Below are positions 25,467 through 34,340 of a stretch of 64,000 nucleotides of DNA, one piece after another. The stretch is from CAZOZZ01 sp965247425 (GTDB taxonomy: Bacteria > Acidobacteriota > Terriglobia > 20CM-2-55-15): assembly GCA_965247425.1 (NCBI GenBank), contig OZ252023.1:5270001-5334000 (forward strand). Direction: 5' to 3'. Positions within the stretch are counted from its first letter, which is position 1. Each line of letters opens with the position of its first letter. The notes beneath the pieces are model-generated. The model saw nothing but the letters and a program-made list of their open reading frames with translations. It did not search any database and was not told where the DNA came from. Both the position numbers and the translations under genes were made by a program.

Positions 25467-26053
25467 AGTCTTAAAGCTCTCTTCAGGCGTTTACGTCCGT
25501 AAAAAATCCTGGACTTGACCGTTCCTTCGGGAATTTCCAGAATGGCTGCGATCTCGGGAATCGTCATTCCCTCTCCTGCGAGCATCAATAACGGCACTCG
25601 AAATTCATCAGGCAGCTTTTTGACGTGCTTTTCGACATCGAGCATTGCCTCGCGATCGAATCGATCCGCCGGGTCCTCAGGGTCGAAAGCGGTCGTCTTT
25701 CCCGTCGCGTTCTCACGGTCGAGATCGCTGAACGAAGCGAACCGTTTGACCAGGCGCACGAAACTGCGCCGGTGATTTATCGACACACGGACGACGATTC
25801 GTGCCAGCCAGGTCCGTAACGGGCAGTCGCCACGGAAGTTTCCGAGGGCGCGGTGCCCGCGCATCAATGCTTCCTGGACGATGTCTTCCGCATCCGCGAC
25901 GTTTCGTGTGGACGCAACCGCAATTTTTATCAGAAACGGGCGGTGCTTTCGCACCTCCGCCTCAAAACCGGCCTCATCTACCAGGAAATCCGCCCGTGAG
26001 TCGGCATTTCGATCGCTTTTCTTTATGACACTGTCGGGAGCTAAAGAGTTCAC
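25463..26053 (-). CDS. ECF RNA polymerase sigma factor (second module)
   Basis: A 196-residue ECF sigma factor starting with GTG at 26053. Region 2 includes NVADAEDIVQEALMRGHRAL and LRTWLARIVVRVSINHRR (about residues 55-95); region 4 includes LPDEFRVPLLML and ITIPEIAAILEI-like text read as GMTIPEIAAILEIPEGTVK (about 160-180). The start codon lies 40 residues before region 2, a slightly long N terminus, so an internal start is possible. Its stop overlaps the start of the zinc-finger anti-sigma gene, forming a two-gene regulatory pair distinct from the module at 21.8 kb. Confidence 0.92.
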   Translation of the reverse strand: MNSLAPDSVIKKSDRNADSRADFLVDEAGFEAEVRKHRPFLIKIAVASTRNVADAEDIVQEALMRGHRALGNFRGDCPLRTWLARIVVRVSINHRRSFVRLVKRFASFSDLDRENATGKTTAFDPEDPADRFDREAMLDVEKHVKKLPDEFRVPLLMLAGEGMTIPEIAAILEIPEGTVKSRIFYGRKRLKRALRL

Positions 26054-26108
26054 ATCAAGATGGGATGGGCCACGTTAATTAGGTTGAAGTCTGTGCTGGC
26101 GGGGACCA

Positions 26109-28070
26109 CTAGCGAGCCCTACCGGAGCGTAGTTCGTCCAGTTTCTTCTGAACCTTGTCTCTCTCTTCCTCATCTTCCGCCAGTTCGACGGACTTCTCAT
26201 ACTCGGCGCGCGCTTCGGCGACTCGTCCTGTCTTCTCGTAAACATCCCCAAGATGTTCGTGGATCGTCGGATCGCTTGCCGCAAAAAGCAGAGCCCGTTT
26301 CAAAAAGCGCTCCGCTAACTCCACCCGGTCGAGCCGGTAGTAGATCCAGCCCAGGCTGTCGAGATAGGCGCCGTTGATCGGGTCGCTTTCCACCGCGGTC
26401 TGGACCATCACGAGCGCTTCTTCAAGTTTCGTGTTGTTTTCGGCGAGCATGTACCCGAGGTAGTTCAAGACAGCGGAGTTGTCGGCGTTGATCTCCAGCG
26501 CCTTCCGGAAGGCTGCTTCCGCCGCGGCGAAGTCCCTTTGCTGCTCGTAAAGCGCGCCTTGCAGGAAATGAACCTGCTCGCTGTCGTCGAACTGCTCCTT
26601 CGCCTCGTCGAGCACGTCCTGTGCTTCTTCATAGTTCTTTTCGCGCTGCAGGATTCCCACCATAGCCGAGTAGATCTGAAGGTCCGCTTCGCTATCGGTC
26701 TTCATTTCACGAAGAGCCGCGATACCCTCTTCGACTTCACCCTGCTCGGCGATGATGTCCGCGCGTTGAAGTTTTAGCTGCCGGTTCTCGGGGAACTCTT
26801 CGAGCGCCCGCACGCTGTGCTCGGCAGCCCGATCCAGATTCTTCGCGGTTCGATAGGTATCGACGATGTAGGAGTCCACAGTTCCGTCACGGTCCGGATC
26901 CATGCTGTTGATTTGACCAAATGCTTCCACCGCACCATCGAACTGCTCCAGCATGGTATTGATGATGGCTGAATGGGTCAGGAACACGCGACGATTCTGA
27001 CGTTCGGCCCGCGTGTAGCGGGCGTTGGGGCGTTCGGTGTCTTTGAGAAGACCCTCGACGCCTTCGAGAGCCTCCACGAAACGTCCGTCATCCCGATTTA
27101 CCAGCGCCAGGTTGAATCGGATTTCGGAGCTGTCGGGCACCAGGCGGCTGGCGTGCTCAAGTTGTTCCCGGGCCGCCTCTAACTTCATCTGTTGCCTGTA
27201 GATCTGCCCGAGCCGCATCAGGGCGAGCGCGTCCTCCGGTTCAGATTCCAACAGCTGGCGGTACCCTCCGGCAGCTTCCTCGATCCGGTCGGCGAAGAAC
27301 AGGGTCTGGGCCCGGGCCCGGATCAGATCGACGTTATCCCTGTCGAGCCCGAGCGCCTTTTCGTAGGTGTCGGCTGCTTTATCGAACTCCTCAAGTCGAG
27401 CGTAAGCTTCGCCCAGAGTTGACAACACCACCTGGGACTCGGGCTGTTCTTCAGCAAATTTACTGAGGATCTCGACTGCTTCGGCGACGTTGCCCGCGTC
27501 CATCTGAAGTTCGGCCAGCGAGATTGCACCCTCTTCGGAGCCGGGCTGGATTTCGAGGAAATCTCTATAGACCTGAGCGGCCCTTTCGGGATCGTTCTTA
27601 AACCGGTACAGACGTCCCAACATGAGGTACGACTGCCGTTCGGTAGGCGCTATACGGACCATCTGTTCAAATTCTTCGATCGCCCTGTCGATGATCTCGG
27701 GCGACACAGTTCCTCCAGCCCCCGCATTGCCGAGCATGTTGGTGTAGATGCTGCCAAGCAGTTCGTGGGCCTCCAGGTTGTCTTCGTTGGCCCGGACCGC
27801 CCTCTGGCCGTATTCGATCGCCTCATTGACTTGCCGGTGGCGGAAATATGTCGTCGCCATTTCCGAATAGATCACCGAGTTGGTCGGGTCCAACTCCAAC
27901 GCCTGCTGATATTCCTCGATGGCCTCTTCCCACTGTCCGTTGCCATCCAGAAACCTCGCCTTGGCGAAGTGATAGTAAGCTTCGGCGGCACGCGATTCGT
28001 CCTGGGATTGTGCTCCAACAGGAGAGGTCAGCACTGCACCAAGCAACAGTCCAACAAGCATTTTCTTCAT
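26109..28070 (-). CDS. Secreted tetratricopeptide repeat protein
   Basis: The ATG at 28070 is chosen because it begins a signal peptide (MKKMLVGLLLGAVLTSPVGA); a longer in-frame reading to 28259 would translate unrelated spacer. The product is about 653 residues and nearly all TPR units, for example WEEAIEEYQQALELDPTN (about 45-62), FDKAADTYEKALGLDRDN and FAAAEAAFRKALEINADN, with roughly 13-15 repeats. TPR arrays mediate protein-protein contacts; this one should act in the periplasm, possibly in outer-membrane assembly or polysaccharide handling, but no partner is evident. The 5' side abuts a dispersed repeat. Confidence 0.85.
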   Translation of the reverse strand: MKKMLVGLLLGAVLTSPVGAQSQDESRAAEAYYHFAKARFLDGNGQWEEAIEEYQQALELDPTNSVIYSEMATTYFRHRQVNEAIEYGQRAVRANEDNLEAHELLGSIYTNMLGNAGAGGTVSPEIIDRAIEEFEQMVRIAPTERQSYLMLGRLYRFKNDPERAAQVYRDFLEIQPGSEEGAISLAELQMDAGNVAEAVEILSKFAEEQPESQVVLSTLGEAYARLEEFDKAADTYEKALGLDRDNVDLIRARAQTLFFADRIEEAAGGYRQLLESEPEDALALMRLGQIYRQQMKLEAAREQLEHASRLVPDSSEIRFNLALVNRDDGRFVEALEGVEGLLKDTERPNARYTRAERQNRRVFLTHSAIINTMLEQFDGAVEAFGQINSMDPDRDGTVDSYIVDTYRTAKNLDRAAEHSVRALEEFPENRQLKLQRADIIAEQGEVEEGIAALREMKTDSEADLQIYSAMVGILQREKNYEEAQDVLDEAKEQFDDSEQVHFLQGALYEQQRDFAAAEAAFRKALEINADNSAVLNYLGYMLAENNTKLEEALVMVQTAVESDPINGAYLDSLGWIYYRLDRVELAERFLKRALLFAASDPTIHEHLGDVYEKTGRVAEARAEYEKSVELAEDEEERDKVQKKLDELRSGRAR

Positions 28071-28263
28071 ATTCGATCCACCAACAAACTCTGACTTTTG
28101 TTCATTATATGTCGATTTGTCCCATTGTTCATTGATTGATTCGTTTTTTTGGGAACTGTTCGCGATGGGCCACCGGCCCCGAGCTTTAGACTCCCGGATG
28201 TTGGTTTTCGTCATCGCCTCCGAGTTCCGACCTGGTTCGCCAGCCCCTCTTCGATACACAGCC

Positions 28264-28529
28264 AGTGTCCTGAGTCCGAAATACGGTCACTATCTCCGAT
28301 GGATGTTGCGGGACAGAGGGTGGACTTTGAATCGGTCCATTAACCTGTGTGTGCGTCGATCGTCTTGGCGGTCACGACCAGCAACCTCCATCGGCCTACG
28401 GGTTCGGGCGGAACGGCACCGTCTTTGGAGTCGCTCCTCATCGCAATGAAGAGCATTGGCTCGACATCTGCCAAATCCAGCACCGTTGCGCTCCGAAATA
28501 TAGCAACCGTATTTCGGACCGAGGACACT
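28264..28529. repeat. Dispersed inverted-repeat element, family A, copy 1 (about 266 bp)
   Basis: Bounded by AGTGTCCT--GTCCGAAATACGGT on the left and its near-exact reverse complement ACCGTATTTCGGACCGAGGACACT on the right. The interior is about 80% identical by eye to 61978-62248; the best block is 28406-28466, including GGTTCGGGCGGAACGG and GCAATGAAGAGCATTGGCTC. The right edge supplies the TAG stop of purH (28528-28530). No transposase is inside, so it resembles a MITE-like element or a structured repeat. It fills most of the 457-bp gap between the TPR gene and purH. Confidence 0.85.
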
Positions 28530-30111
28530 AGTGCTTGAAATGTCGGACTCCCGTAAAAACCATCACCAACCCGTGTTCGTTGGCCGCCTCTATAACCTCC
28601 CCATCCCGTTTCGATCCGCCCGGCTGGATGACCGCCCGAACCCCGGCCGCGGCCGCTTGGTCGATGCCGTCCCGGAACGGGAAAAAAGCGTCCGAGGCGA
28701 GAACACATCCGGCGGCCGCGGGTCGGGCCTTCAGCACGCTGAGGCGAACCGAATCGACGCGACTCATCTGGCCCGCTCCAACCCCGACTGTTCTTCCGTC
28801 CACCGCGAGGACGATAGCATTCGACTTCACGTGCCGAGCGACCTTCCAGGCAAAACGAAGGTCTCTCCATTCCGCTTCGGACGGCTCGCGCGCCGTCACG
28901 ACCCGGAGTGACCGCCCATCCAGTTCGTTCGAAACGTCCGATTCCTGAAGAAGTATTCCGCCGGACACCCGCTTGACCTCCATCCCGGTCAATCCTTCGG
29001 CTGGATCCGGCGCCTTTGCCTCAAGCACCCTCAGATTCTTCTTCCTGGCGAAGATTTCCTTCGCCTGCGGATCTATCTCCGGAGCGACAATTGCTTCGAC
29101 GAAGAGTTTGGACATTTCTTCGGCGGTTGCCTGATCCAGAACGCGATTGACGGCGATGATCGAACCGAAAGCCGAAACAGTGTCCGCCTCGTAGGCCTTC
29201 AGGTACGCCTGATGGAGGTCCCTTCCGATCGCCGTGCCGCACGGGTTCGCGTGTTTGACAACCGCGCACGCCGGCTCGTCGAATTCTTGAATCAACGCCC
29301 CCGCGGCCTGGAGGTCCACCAGATTGTTGTATGAAAGCTCTTTGCCCTGAAGCTGACGCGCAGCCGCCCACCCGTGTCGAGATTCGGCGCCCCAGGCGTA
29401 GAAGGCGGCCTTCTGGTGCGGGTTTTCTCCATAGCGCAGTTCAGAAATCTTTTGAAAGTTCATGAACAGTCGTGGGGGGAACCCTGTTCCGGAGGGCAGT
29501 TCGAACCCCTCCGCGCCAGGCTTGATTTCGGACAGGAACTGGGCTATGGCCCCGTCATACCGGCCCGTATGAACGAAGGCCTTCTGAGCCAGAGCGAACA
29601 ATTGATCCTGTGGCAGTATTCCGTTCCCTTCCCGGAGTTGCTTCAAGACGAAATCGTAGTCGTCGGGACTCGTGACAACGGCGACGTCGCGGAAGTTCTT
29701 GGCCGCAGCCCGAATCATCGACGGCCCGCCAATGTCGATATTTTCGATTATTTCCTGGAACGTGAGTCCCTTTCGTTTGGTCGTCTCGACGAAAGGGTAG
29801 AGGTTCGTACATACCAGGTCGATGGTCCGGATCTCATGTTCGCCGATTTGACTCATGTGAGCCGGATCGTCGCGCCGGGCCAGAAGTCCGCCGTGGATTC
29901 TCGGGTGCAGGGTCTTGACGCGTCCGTCCAGCATTTCCGGAAAACCAGTGACATCCTGCACGTCGCGGACGACGATCCCTTCATTCGAAAGTAACCTGGC
30001 GGTTCCCCCGGTCGACAGGATCTCGACTCCAAAGTCGGCGAGCCCACGGGCGAAGTCCACGACGCCGCGTTTGTCGTAAACGCTGATCAAGGCGCGCTCA
30101 ATTCGGTTCAA
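28528..30111 (-). CDS. purH: Bifunctional AICAR transformylase / IMP cyclohydrolase
   Basis: A 527-residue enzyme for the last two steps of IMP synthesis. The N-terminal IMP cyclohydrolase domain (about 1-200) has ALISVYDKRG, EILSTGGTARLL and GRVKTLHPRIHGG. The transformylase domain follows with LRYGENPHQKAAFYAW, ELSYNNLVDLQAA, CAVVKHANPCG (catalytic Lys-His) and, near the end, SDAFFPFRDGIDQAA and VIQPGGSKRD. The start is a TTG at 30111 with AGGAG seven bases upstream; the reading upstream of it overlaps the preceding gene. The stop lies on the edge of repeat family A. Confidence 0.95.
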   Translation of the reverse strand: MNRIERALISVYDKRGVVDFARGLADFGVEILSTGGTARLLSNEGIVVRDVQDVTGFPEMLDGRVKTLHPRIHGGLLARRDDPAHMSQIGEHEIRTIDLVCTNLYPFVETTKRKGLTFQEIIENIDIGGPSMIRAAAKNFRDVAVVTSPDDYDFVLKQLREGNGILPQDQLFALAQKAFVHTGRYDGAIAQFLSEIKPGAEGFELPSGTGFPPRLFMNFQKISELRYGENPHQKAAFYAWGAESRHGWAAARQLQGKELSYNNLVDLQAAGALIQEFDEPACAVVKHANPCGTAIGRDLHQAYLKAYEADTVSAFGSIIAVNRVLDQATAEEMSKLFVEAIVAPEIDPQAKEIFARKKNLRVLEAKAPDPAEGLTGMEVKRVSGGILLQESDVSNELDGRSLRVVTAREPSEAEWRDLRFAWKVARHVKSNAIVLAVDGRTVGVGAGQMSRVDSVRLSVLKARPAAAGCVLASDAFFPFRDGIDQAAAAGVRAVIQPGGSKRDGEVIEAANEHGLVMVFTGVRHFKH

Positions 30112-30121
30112 CTCATGACTC

Positions 30122-30721
30122 CTAGTTGATCGCTCCGTTGACGCTCGTCCATATATGGAACCAGACGTTGGCGACATCGGTCACGGCACGCGAAAAAGCA
30201 ATCGAAGCCACGCCGAACTCGGGCGACAACTCCACGCTGGCGCTTCTACTCGGCAGCTCTCGCGACCGCTCGAAGCGGCTGTCGAACTTCCGCCGCTCTT
30301 CGCCGCGCACTTTCAGATACCCGGTGAGATTTCCGTCACGAATCGTGGCATGGTAGCCGTAAAAGACGACGGCGAATTTCTTTTCCTGCGACTCGACGAA
30401 CCTATCCATGCCCGGATCGTTTATTGCCGCGGCGGCGCACCCCGCATCCCGGAGCGCGGCGATGGCCAATTCGAGGTTTCCGTTGCGTTTCGAGAACTCG
30501 GAGATGGCGCGCTCGACTGCTTCCTCAACATCGACCCGATTGCATGGCCGGCGAAGAAATGATCCCATGTCTTCGAGCAACCGGCCGAGCGGCGGGGGCA
30601 GTACCTCTCGGGCGTTCCGGAAGATTTCCGGATAAACGGAGACCGGCCAGGCCCGGGCCGGGGTTGGCCCCGCCAGAACCAGGCAGGAGATCAGCAGGAA
30701 TGTCCTGAATATTCGATTCAT
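30122..30721 (-). CDS. Hypothetical secreted protein
   Basis: A 199-residue protein with a signal peptide (FRTFLLISCLVLAGPTPARA) whose mature end would begin with Trp (WPVSVYPEIFRNAREVLPPP). Three cysteines (near 59, 94 and within the signal) are present. The segment FAVVFYGYHATIRDGNL is distinctive. A mature N-terminal Trp recalls zinc-dependent phospholipase C/S1 nuclease families, but the required histidines are not evident, so I do not assign that. It ends 10 bp before purH on the same strand and is probably co-transcribed. Confidence 0.6.
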   Translation of the reverse strand: MNRIFRTFLLISCLVLAGPTPARAWPVSVYPEIFRNAREVLPPPLGRLLEDMGSFLRRPCNRVDVEEAVERAISEFSKRNGNLELAIAALRDAGCAAAAINDPGMDRFVESQEKKFAVVFYGYHATIRDGNLTGYLKVRGEERRKFDSRFERSRELPSRSASVELSPEFGVASIAFSRAVTDVANVWFHIWTSVNGAIN

Positions 30722-30833
30722 GCGCCATTTTGTCCCGACCGAGTCTTAGAAGTGGTCTACTTCGAGACTGGAATGCTCCGCCGTCGACGGAGAAGCGATT
30801 GTAAATCAAAATACCGTGTGCTGAAATAGCCGC

Positions 30834-32198
30834 ATGGAAGCGCTCAAACAGATTCCCCCGGTCAACGACATTCTCCTCGCCCCCGAACTTTCGGATTTCG
30901 GCTCGATCCTTGGACAACCCTTTGTCGCGCGGCTTCTCAAAGAGGTTCTGTCGGAAACGAGAAAGCGCCTGGTGGCAGGCGATACCGTCGTTTCGAGGCA
31001 GGAGTTGACCTCGTCGATCGCAACGGAAGTCGCCGTCAGGGTCAACGACTTCCTTACGCCGTCGCTGCGCCGCGTCATCAATGCTTCCGGCGTCGTCCTC
31101 CACACGAACCTTGGGCGCGCACCCCTGCCGGAAGCGGCACTCGACTACCTGAAAGATGTGTCTTGCGGCTACTCGAACCTGGAATTCAACATTGAAAAGG
31201 GTGGACGTGGCAAGCGGGACTCCCATCTGGAAAGACTGTTTGGAGAGTTACTGGGTTCGGAATCGGCTATCGTCGTGAACAACAACGCGTTTGCCGTATT
31301 GTTGGTGCTCAACTCTCTGGCCGAGGGCGGTGAAGTTGTCGCTTCACGCGGGGAGCAGGTTGAAATTGGTGGCTCGTTCCGGGTTCCCGACGTCATGGAA
31401 AAGAGCGGTGCCGTTTTGAGAGAGGTCGGCACAACCAACCGCACGCGAATCGGAGATTTCGAAGCTGCAATCAATCCAGCGACTCGCCTGCTGCTGCGTG
31501 TCCATCCCAGCAATTTCAGAGTGATCGGATTTACCGAGAAACCGACCGTGGAGCAATTTGCCGACCTGGGCCGGCGAAGCGGCATCACGACGTTCGAGGA
31601 CCTGGGCAGCGGCTGCCTGGTGGACATGAACCCCATCGGCGTTTCGGACGAACCCCTCGTCTTTGACAGTATCCGCGCCGGCGTCGACGTGGTTTGTTTC
31701 AGCGGCGACAAGCTTCTGGGAGGTCCCCAAGCCGGAATCATTGCAGGTCGAAAGGCCCTGATAGATCGAGTACGCGACAACCCTCTGTTCAGAGCCCTCC
31801 GTGTCGACAAGCTGACGCTCTCGGTTCTGGAGATCGTCTTACTGGCTTACCTGAAGGGGGAGGTTAACGAGATCCCAGTGTGGCGGATGCTTTTAGCGAG
31901 GGAGGATGAACTGAAAGACCGGGCCGACGCCTTTGTACGCCGGGCCGGTGATTCCGTGTCCGCGGTGAAGCTGACGTCGCTGGTTGGAGGTGGCTCGGCC
32001 CCGGAGGCGACCCTTCCGTCATGGGGGGTAACCGTTCAGATCGAAGGGGTTTCAGAAGCGGAAACCGAACGCCGTTTCCGAAACGCCACCCCCGCGGTCA
32101 TTGTTCGTGTGGAGGACAACCGCGTCGTCCTTGATATGAGAACCGTCGCGAGGCAGGAAGAAGATGAATTGCTGGCGATCGTAAAGTCTATTGGCTGA
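30834..32198 (+). CDS. selA: L-seryl-tRNA(Sec) selenium transferase
   Basis: A 454-residue PLP enzyme that converts seryl-tRNA(Sec) to selenocysteyl-tRNA(Sec) using selenophosphate. It shows the expected N-terminal tRNA-binding helices, then RRVINASGVVLHTNLGRAPL (about residue 80), SAIVVNNNAFAVLLVLN, GTTNRTRIGDF, FEDLGSGCLVDM and the PLP lysine in FSGDKLLGGPQAGII (about 290). Length is typical. No selB, selC or selD is in the window. There is no ribosome site before the ATG. It converges on efp; the two stops are 21 bp apart. Confidence 0.96.
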   Translation: MEALKQIPPVNDILLAPELSDFGSILGQPFVARLLKEVLSETRKRLVAGDTVVSRQELTSSIATEVAVRVNDFLTPSLRRVINASGVVLHTNLGRAPLPEAALDYLKDVSCGYSNLEFNIEKGGRGKRDSHLERLFGELLGSESAIVVNNNAFAVLLVLNSLAEGGEVVASRGEQVEIGGSFRVPDVMEKSGAVLREVGTTNRTRIGDFEAAINPATRLLLRVHPSNFRVIGFTEKPTVEQFADLGRRSGITTFEDLGSGCLVDMNPIGVSDEPLVFDSIRAGVDVVCFSGDKLLGGPQAGIIAGRKALIDRVRDNPLFRALRVDKLTLSVLEIVLLAYLKGEVNEIPVWRMLLAREDELKDRADAFVRRAGDSVSAVKLTSLVGGGSAPEATLPSWGVTVQIEGVSEAETERRFRNATPAVIVRVEDNRVVLDMRTVARQEEDELLAIVKSIG

Positions 32199-32219
32199 TC
32201 GTTGCCCGCTGATCGCTAA

Positions 32220-32784
32220 TTATTCCCGGACTCTTTCCAAATATTTCCCTTCCGATGTATCGATGCGGACGGTTTCCCCTACCTGGATAAAATGGGGAAC
32301 CCCGACGACGAGACCAGTTTCGGATCGTTGCCGGCTTCAAGACGTTGCTGACGGTTGCGGATCGTAAACCGGGTTCCGTTTCGACTATCTTGAGGTCGAC
32401 TGTTGGGGGCAGTTCGATCCCTACAGGCTTTTCGTCGTAGAACTCGACCTCGATCATCGAATTAGCGACCAGGTACCGCATCGCATCACCCAGAGTTTCG
32501 GAACCGAACTGGATCTGATCGTAAGTCTCGGTGTCCATGAAGTAATGGCTCTGGTCCTCGCTGTAGAGATATTCCATCTCACGTTTGTCCAGGACGGCTT
32601 TTTCCACCGAATCATCCGATCGGAACTTGTGATCGCTAATGGCGCCGGACCGCAGGTTCTTCAGCTTCGTTTGCATCATCCCGCGTTTGTTGCCCGGCGT
32701 CAGATGGTGAAATTCCACGACCCGGAACAATTCGTCCTTGTGAAGGATGATGTTTCCACGCCGCAACTTTGTCGCTTGAATCAT
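32220..32784 (-). pseudogene. efp: Elongation factor P, apparent +1 frameshift near 32322
   Basis: EF-P rescues ribosomes stalled at polyproline. The first 150 or so residues are normal (KOW-like domain, then LKIVETEPGLRSATVSNVLKPAT). The given frame then runs into unrelated text. Shifting by one base at the GG of 32322-32323 restores ETGLVVGVPHFIQVGETVRI and the usual end EGKYLERV, stopping at 32220. The corrected product is 187 residues, the normal length, so an extra G is present in the sequence. Reading without correction ends at 32188. The tip loop reads TPGNKRGMM instead of the common PGKG. An assembly error is as likely as a true mutation because efp is important. Confidence 0.88.
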
Positions 32785-32806
32785 GTAGTACTACCCTTCG
32801 TATGAT

Positions 32807-32838
32807 TGTCCGAGGTCCAGGGTCCGGGGTCCGAAGTC
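32807..32838. repeat. GTCCGAGGTCCAGGGTCCGGGGTCC repeat stub
   Basis: About four head-to-tail copies of a GGTCCG(A/G)-like heptamer in the spacer between efp and the Xaa-Pro peptidase gene. It is the same motif family as at 3654-3733 but without the inverted partner. Confidence 0.5.
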
Positions 32839-32874
32839 AAGCGGCTCTGTCCTGTTTCCCTTCCCACTCTCTCC

Positions 32875-34125
32875 CTACGGCACCCGCGGTCTTGCCATCA
32901 ACGCCTCAATCTCCTCAATCTCTTTCGGAAAGTCCGACAGCAATCTGTAACCCGTCTCGGTTACCAGCACGTCGTCCTCAATACGGACGCCGATGTTCTC
33001 GCCCGGGATGTAGATTCCCGGTTCGATCGTGATCACCATGTTGGGTTCGAGAGGGCGGTTGACCGGACCGACGTCATGCACTTCGAGTCCGATGTGATGG
33101 CTGGTGCCGTGGATGAAGTACTCCCCGTAGCCTTTTGAACGGATGTAGCCCTGAGCAGCGGCGTGGATGCTGTTGTTACCCCCCCCGCCGATCGTTGCGC
33201 CGGGTTTGACGCGTTCGAGTGCTGCCTTCTGGGCGTCGAGTACGATCTGATAGATTTCCCTCTGGCGGGCGGTGAACTTTCCGTTGACCGGATAGGTGCG
33301 CGTGATGTCCGCCGTGTACCCGCTGTATTCTGCGCCGATGTCGGTGACGACGAGATCGCCCGATTGCATTCGACGAATACTTCGGTCGTAGTGCAGGGTC
33401 GTGGCGTAAGGTCCCGACCCCACGATTGAGGGGAATCCGGGCCTCTCGGCGCCGTTTCGCCGGAATTCGTATTCGATAACGGCCTCGACCTCGTATTCCA
33501 TTGCACCGGGTGCGATCATTCCGGCTGCCGCCCGGTGGGCCTTCATCGTGATGTCGATCGCCTTTTCGAGCATTCCGAGTTCCGTGTCGGACTTGATCTG
33601 TCGATGTCGGGCGAGAATCGGTGCGACGTCTTCGAAACTGCTCTGGGGTACCGCTCTCCGGATCTCGCGAACGTTGTCCTGCTGGCCGGTCATCGTGTAG
33701 ATCTTGTCGCTGTTTTCCGCGAAACGTTTGAGCCGTGAGGAAAACTCCCCGATTTCTTCGACCTTTGTGAATCCCGTCTCGCGCTCGGCACCTTCACCGG
33801 GACCCAACCTCGCTCCCGTCCAGCGTTCCTGGCCCTCATCGCGTTTCGGGACAAACAGGATTTCTTCAGGTTCATCCCCCGTTGCATCGAGCAGGAGGAT
33901 CGCGCTGGGCTCGTCGAACCCGGTCAAGTAGTAGAAGTTATCTTCCTGCTGGTATTCGACCAGATCCTCGGCCGGCGCCCCAAACAGGACGATCACCCCA
34001 TCGACTTCACCAGACAGCCGCAGCCGGCGCGACTTGTATTGCTCGAGCGGTTCGCGTTCGAGTGCAGAGGCCATCAACGTCATGAAGGTGATCAGCGTGA
34101 TCCACAGGATTGCAATTCGTTTCAT
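32875..34125 (-). CDS. Secreted M24 Xaa-Pro aminopeptidase
   Basis: A 416-residue metallopeptidase that removes N-terminal residues before proline. A signal peptide is present (ILWITLITFMTLMASA). The N-terminal creatinase-like domain includes DNFYYLTGFDEPSAILLL. The catalytic domain shows the five metal ligands in order: Asp in VVTDIGAEYSGY and YTADITRTYP, His in IHGTSHHIGLEVHDVG, Glu in MVITIEPGIYIP, and Glu in VRIEDDVLVTETGYRLLS. It resembles PepP but is exported, so it would digest peptides in the periplasm. A dispersed repeat (family B) lies 30 bp upstream. Confidence 0.92.
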   Translation of the reverse strand: MKRIAILWITLITFMTLMASALEREPLEQYKSRRLRLSGEVDGVIVLFGAPAEDLVEYQQEDNFYYLTGFDEPSAILLLDATGDEPEEILFVPKRDEGQERWTGARLGPGEGAERETGFTKVEEIGEFSSRLKRFAENSDKIYTMTGQQDNVREIRRAVPQSSFEDVAPILARHRQIKSDTELGMLEKAIDITMKAHRAAAGMIAPGAMEYEVEAVIEYEFRRNGAERPGFPSIVGSGPYATTLHYDRSIRRMQSGDLVVTDIGAEYSGYTADITRTYPVNGKFTARQREIYQIVLDAQKAALERVKPGATIGGGGNNSIHAAAQGYIRSKGYGEYFIHGTSHHIGLEVHDVGPVNRPLEPNMVITIEPGIYIPGENIGVRIEDDVLVTETGYRLLSDFPKEIEEIEALMARPRVP

Positions 34126-34155
34126 ACCGTTCAGAACCCCCGTTTCCCTAATGGC

Positions 34156-34340
34156 CTAGGAGCCTGCGCGGCAGAAGGGATCGTTGCGAGGAAGTGGAGA
34201 ATCGAGGCCAGATCCCCTCGACTTTGAGGCATTTTCTCGATTTTGAGGCGAATAGTGGTTCTATTCAACGAAAAATCGGGGAAATCTGGACCGATTATAC
34301 CGCTTTCGCAGTAGATCTCTTCTGCCGCGCAGGCTCCTAG
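34156..34340. repeat. Dispersed inverted-repeat element, family B, copy 1 (177 bp plus CTAG on each side)
   Basis: The element (34160-34336) begins GAGCCTGCGCGGCAGAAG and ends with its reverse complement CTTCTGCCGCGCAGGCTC, an 18-bp perfect terminal inverted repeat. Both sides are flanked by CTAG (34156-34159 and 34337-34340). The interior holds further small stems (for example AATCGG--CCGATT). It matches 42727-42884 but is 19 bp longer owing to an internal duplication of CTCGA-TTTTGAGGC. The right CTAG contains the stop codon of the UbiA gene. Confidence 0.9.

Noticed and set aside
28071..28259. An N-terminal extension of the TPR protein
   Set aside because: It reads through spacer DNA; the signal peptide begins at the ATG at 28070.
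28340..28870. A minus-strand open frame across repeat family A and the end of purH
   Set aside because: Most of it is an alternate frame of purH; only the part within the repeat is conserved with the other copy, so I treat it as a feature of the repeat.
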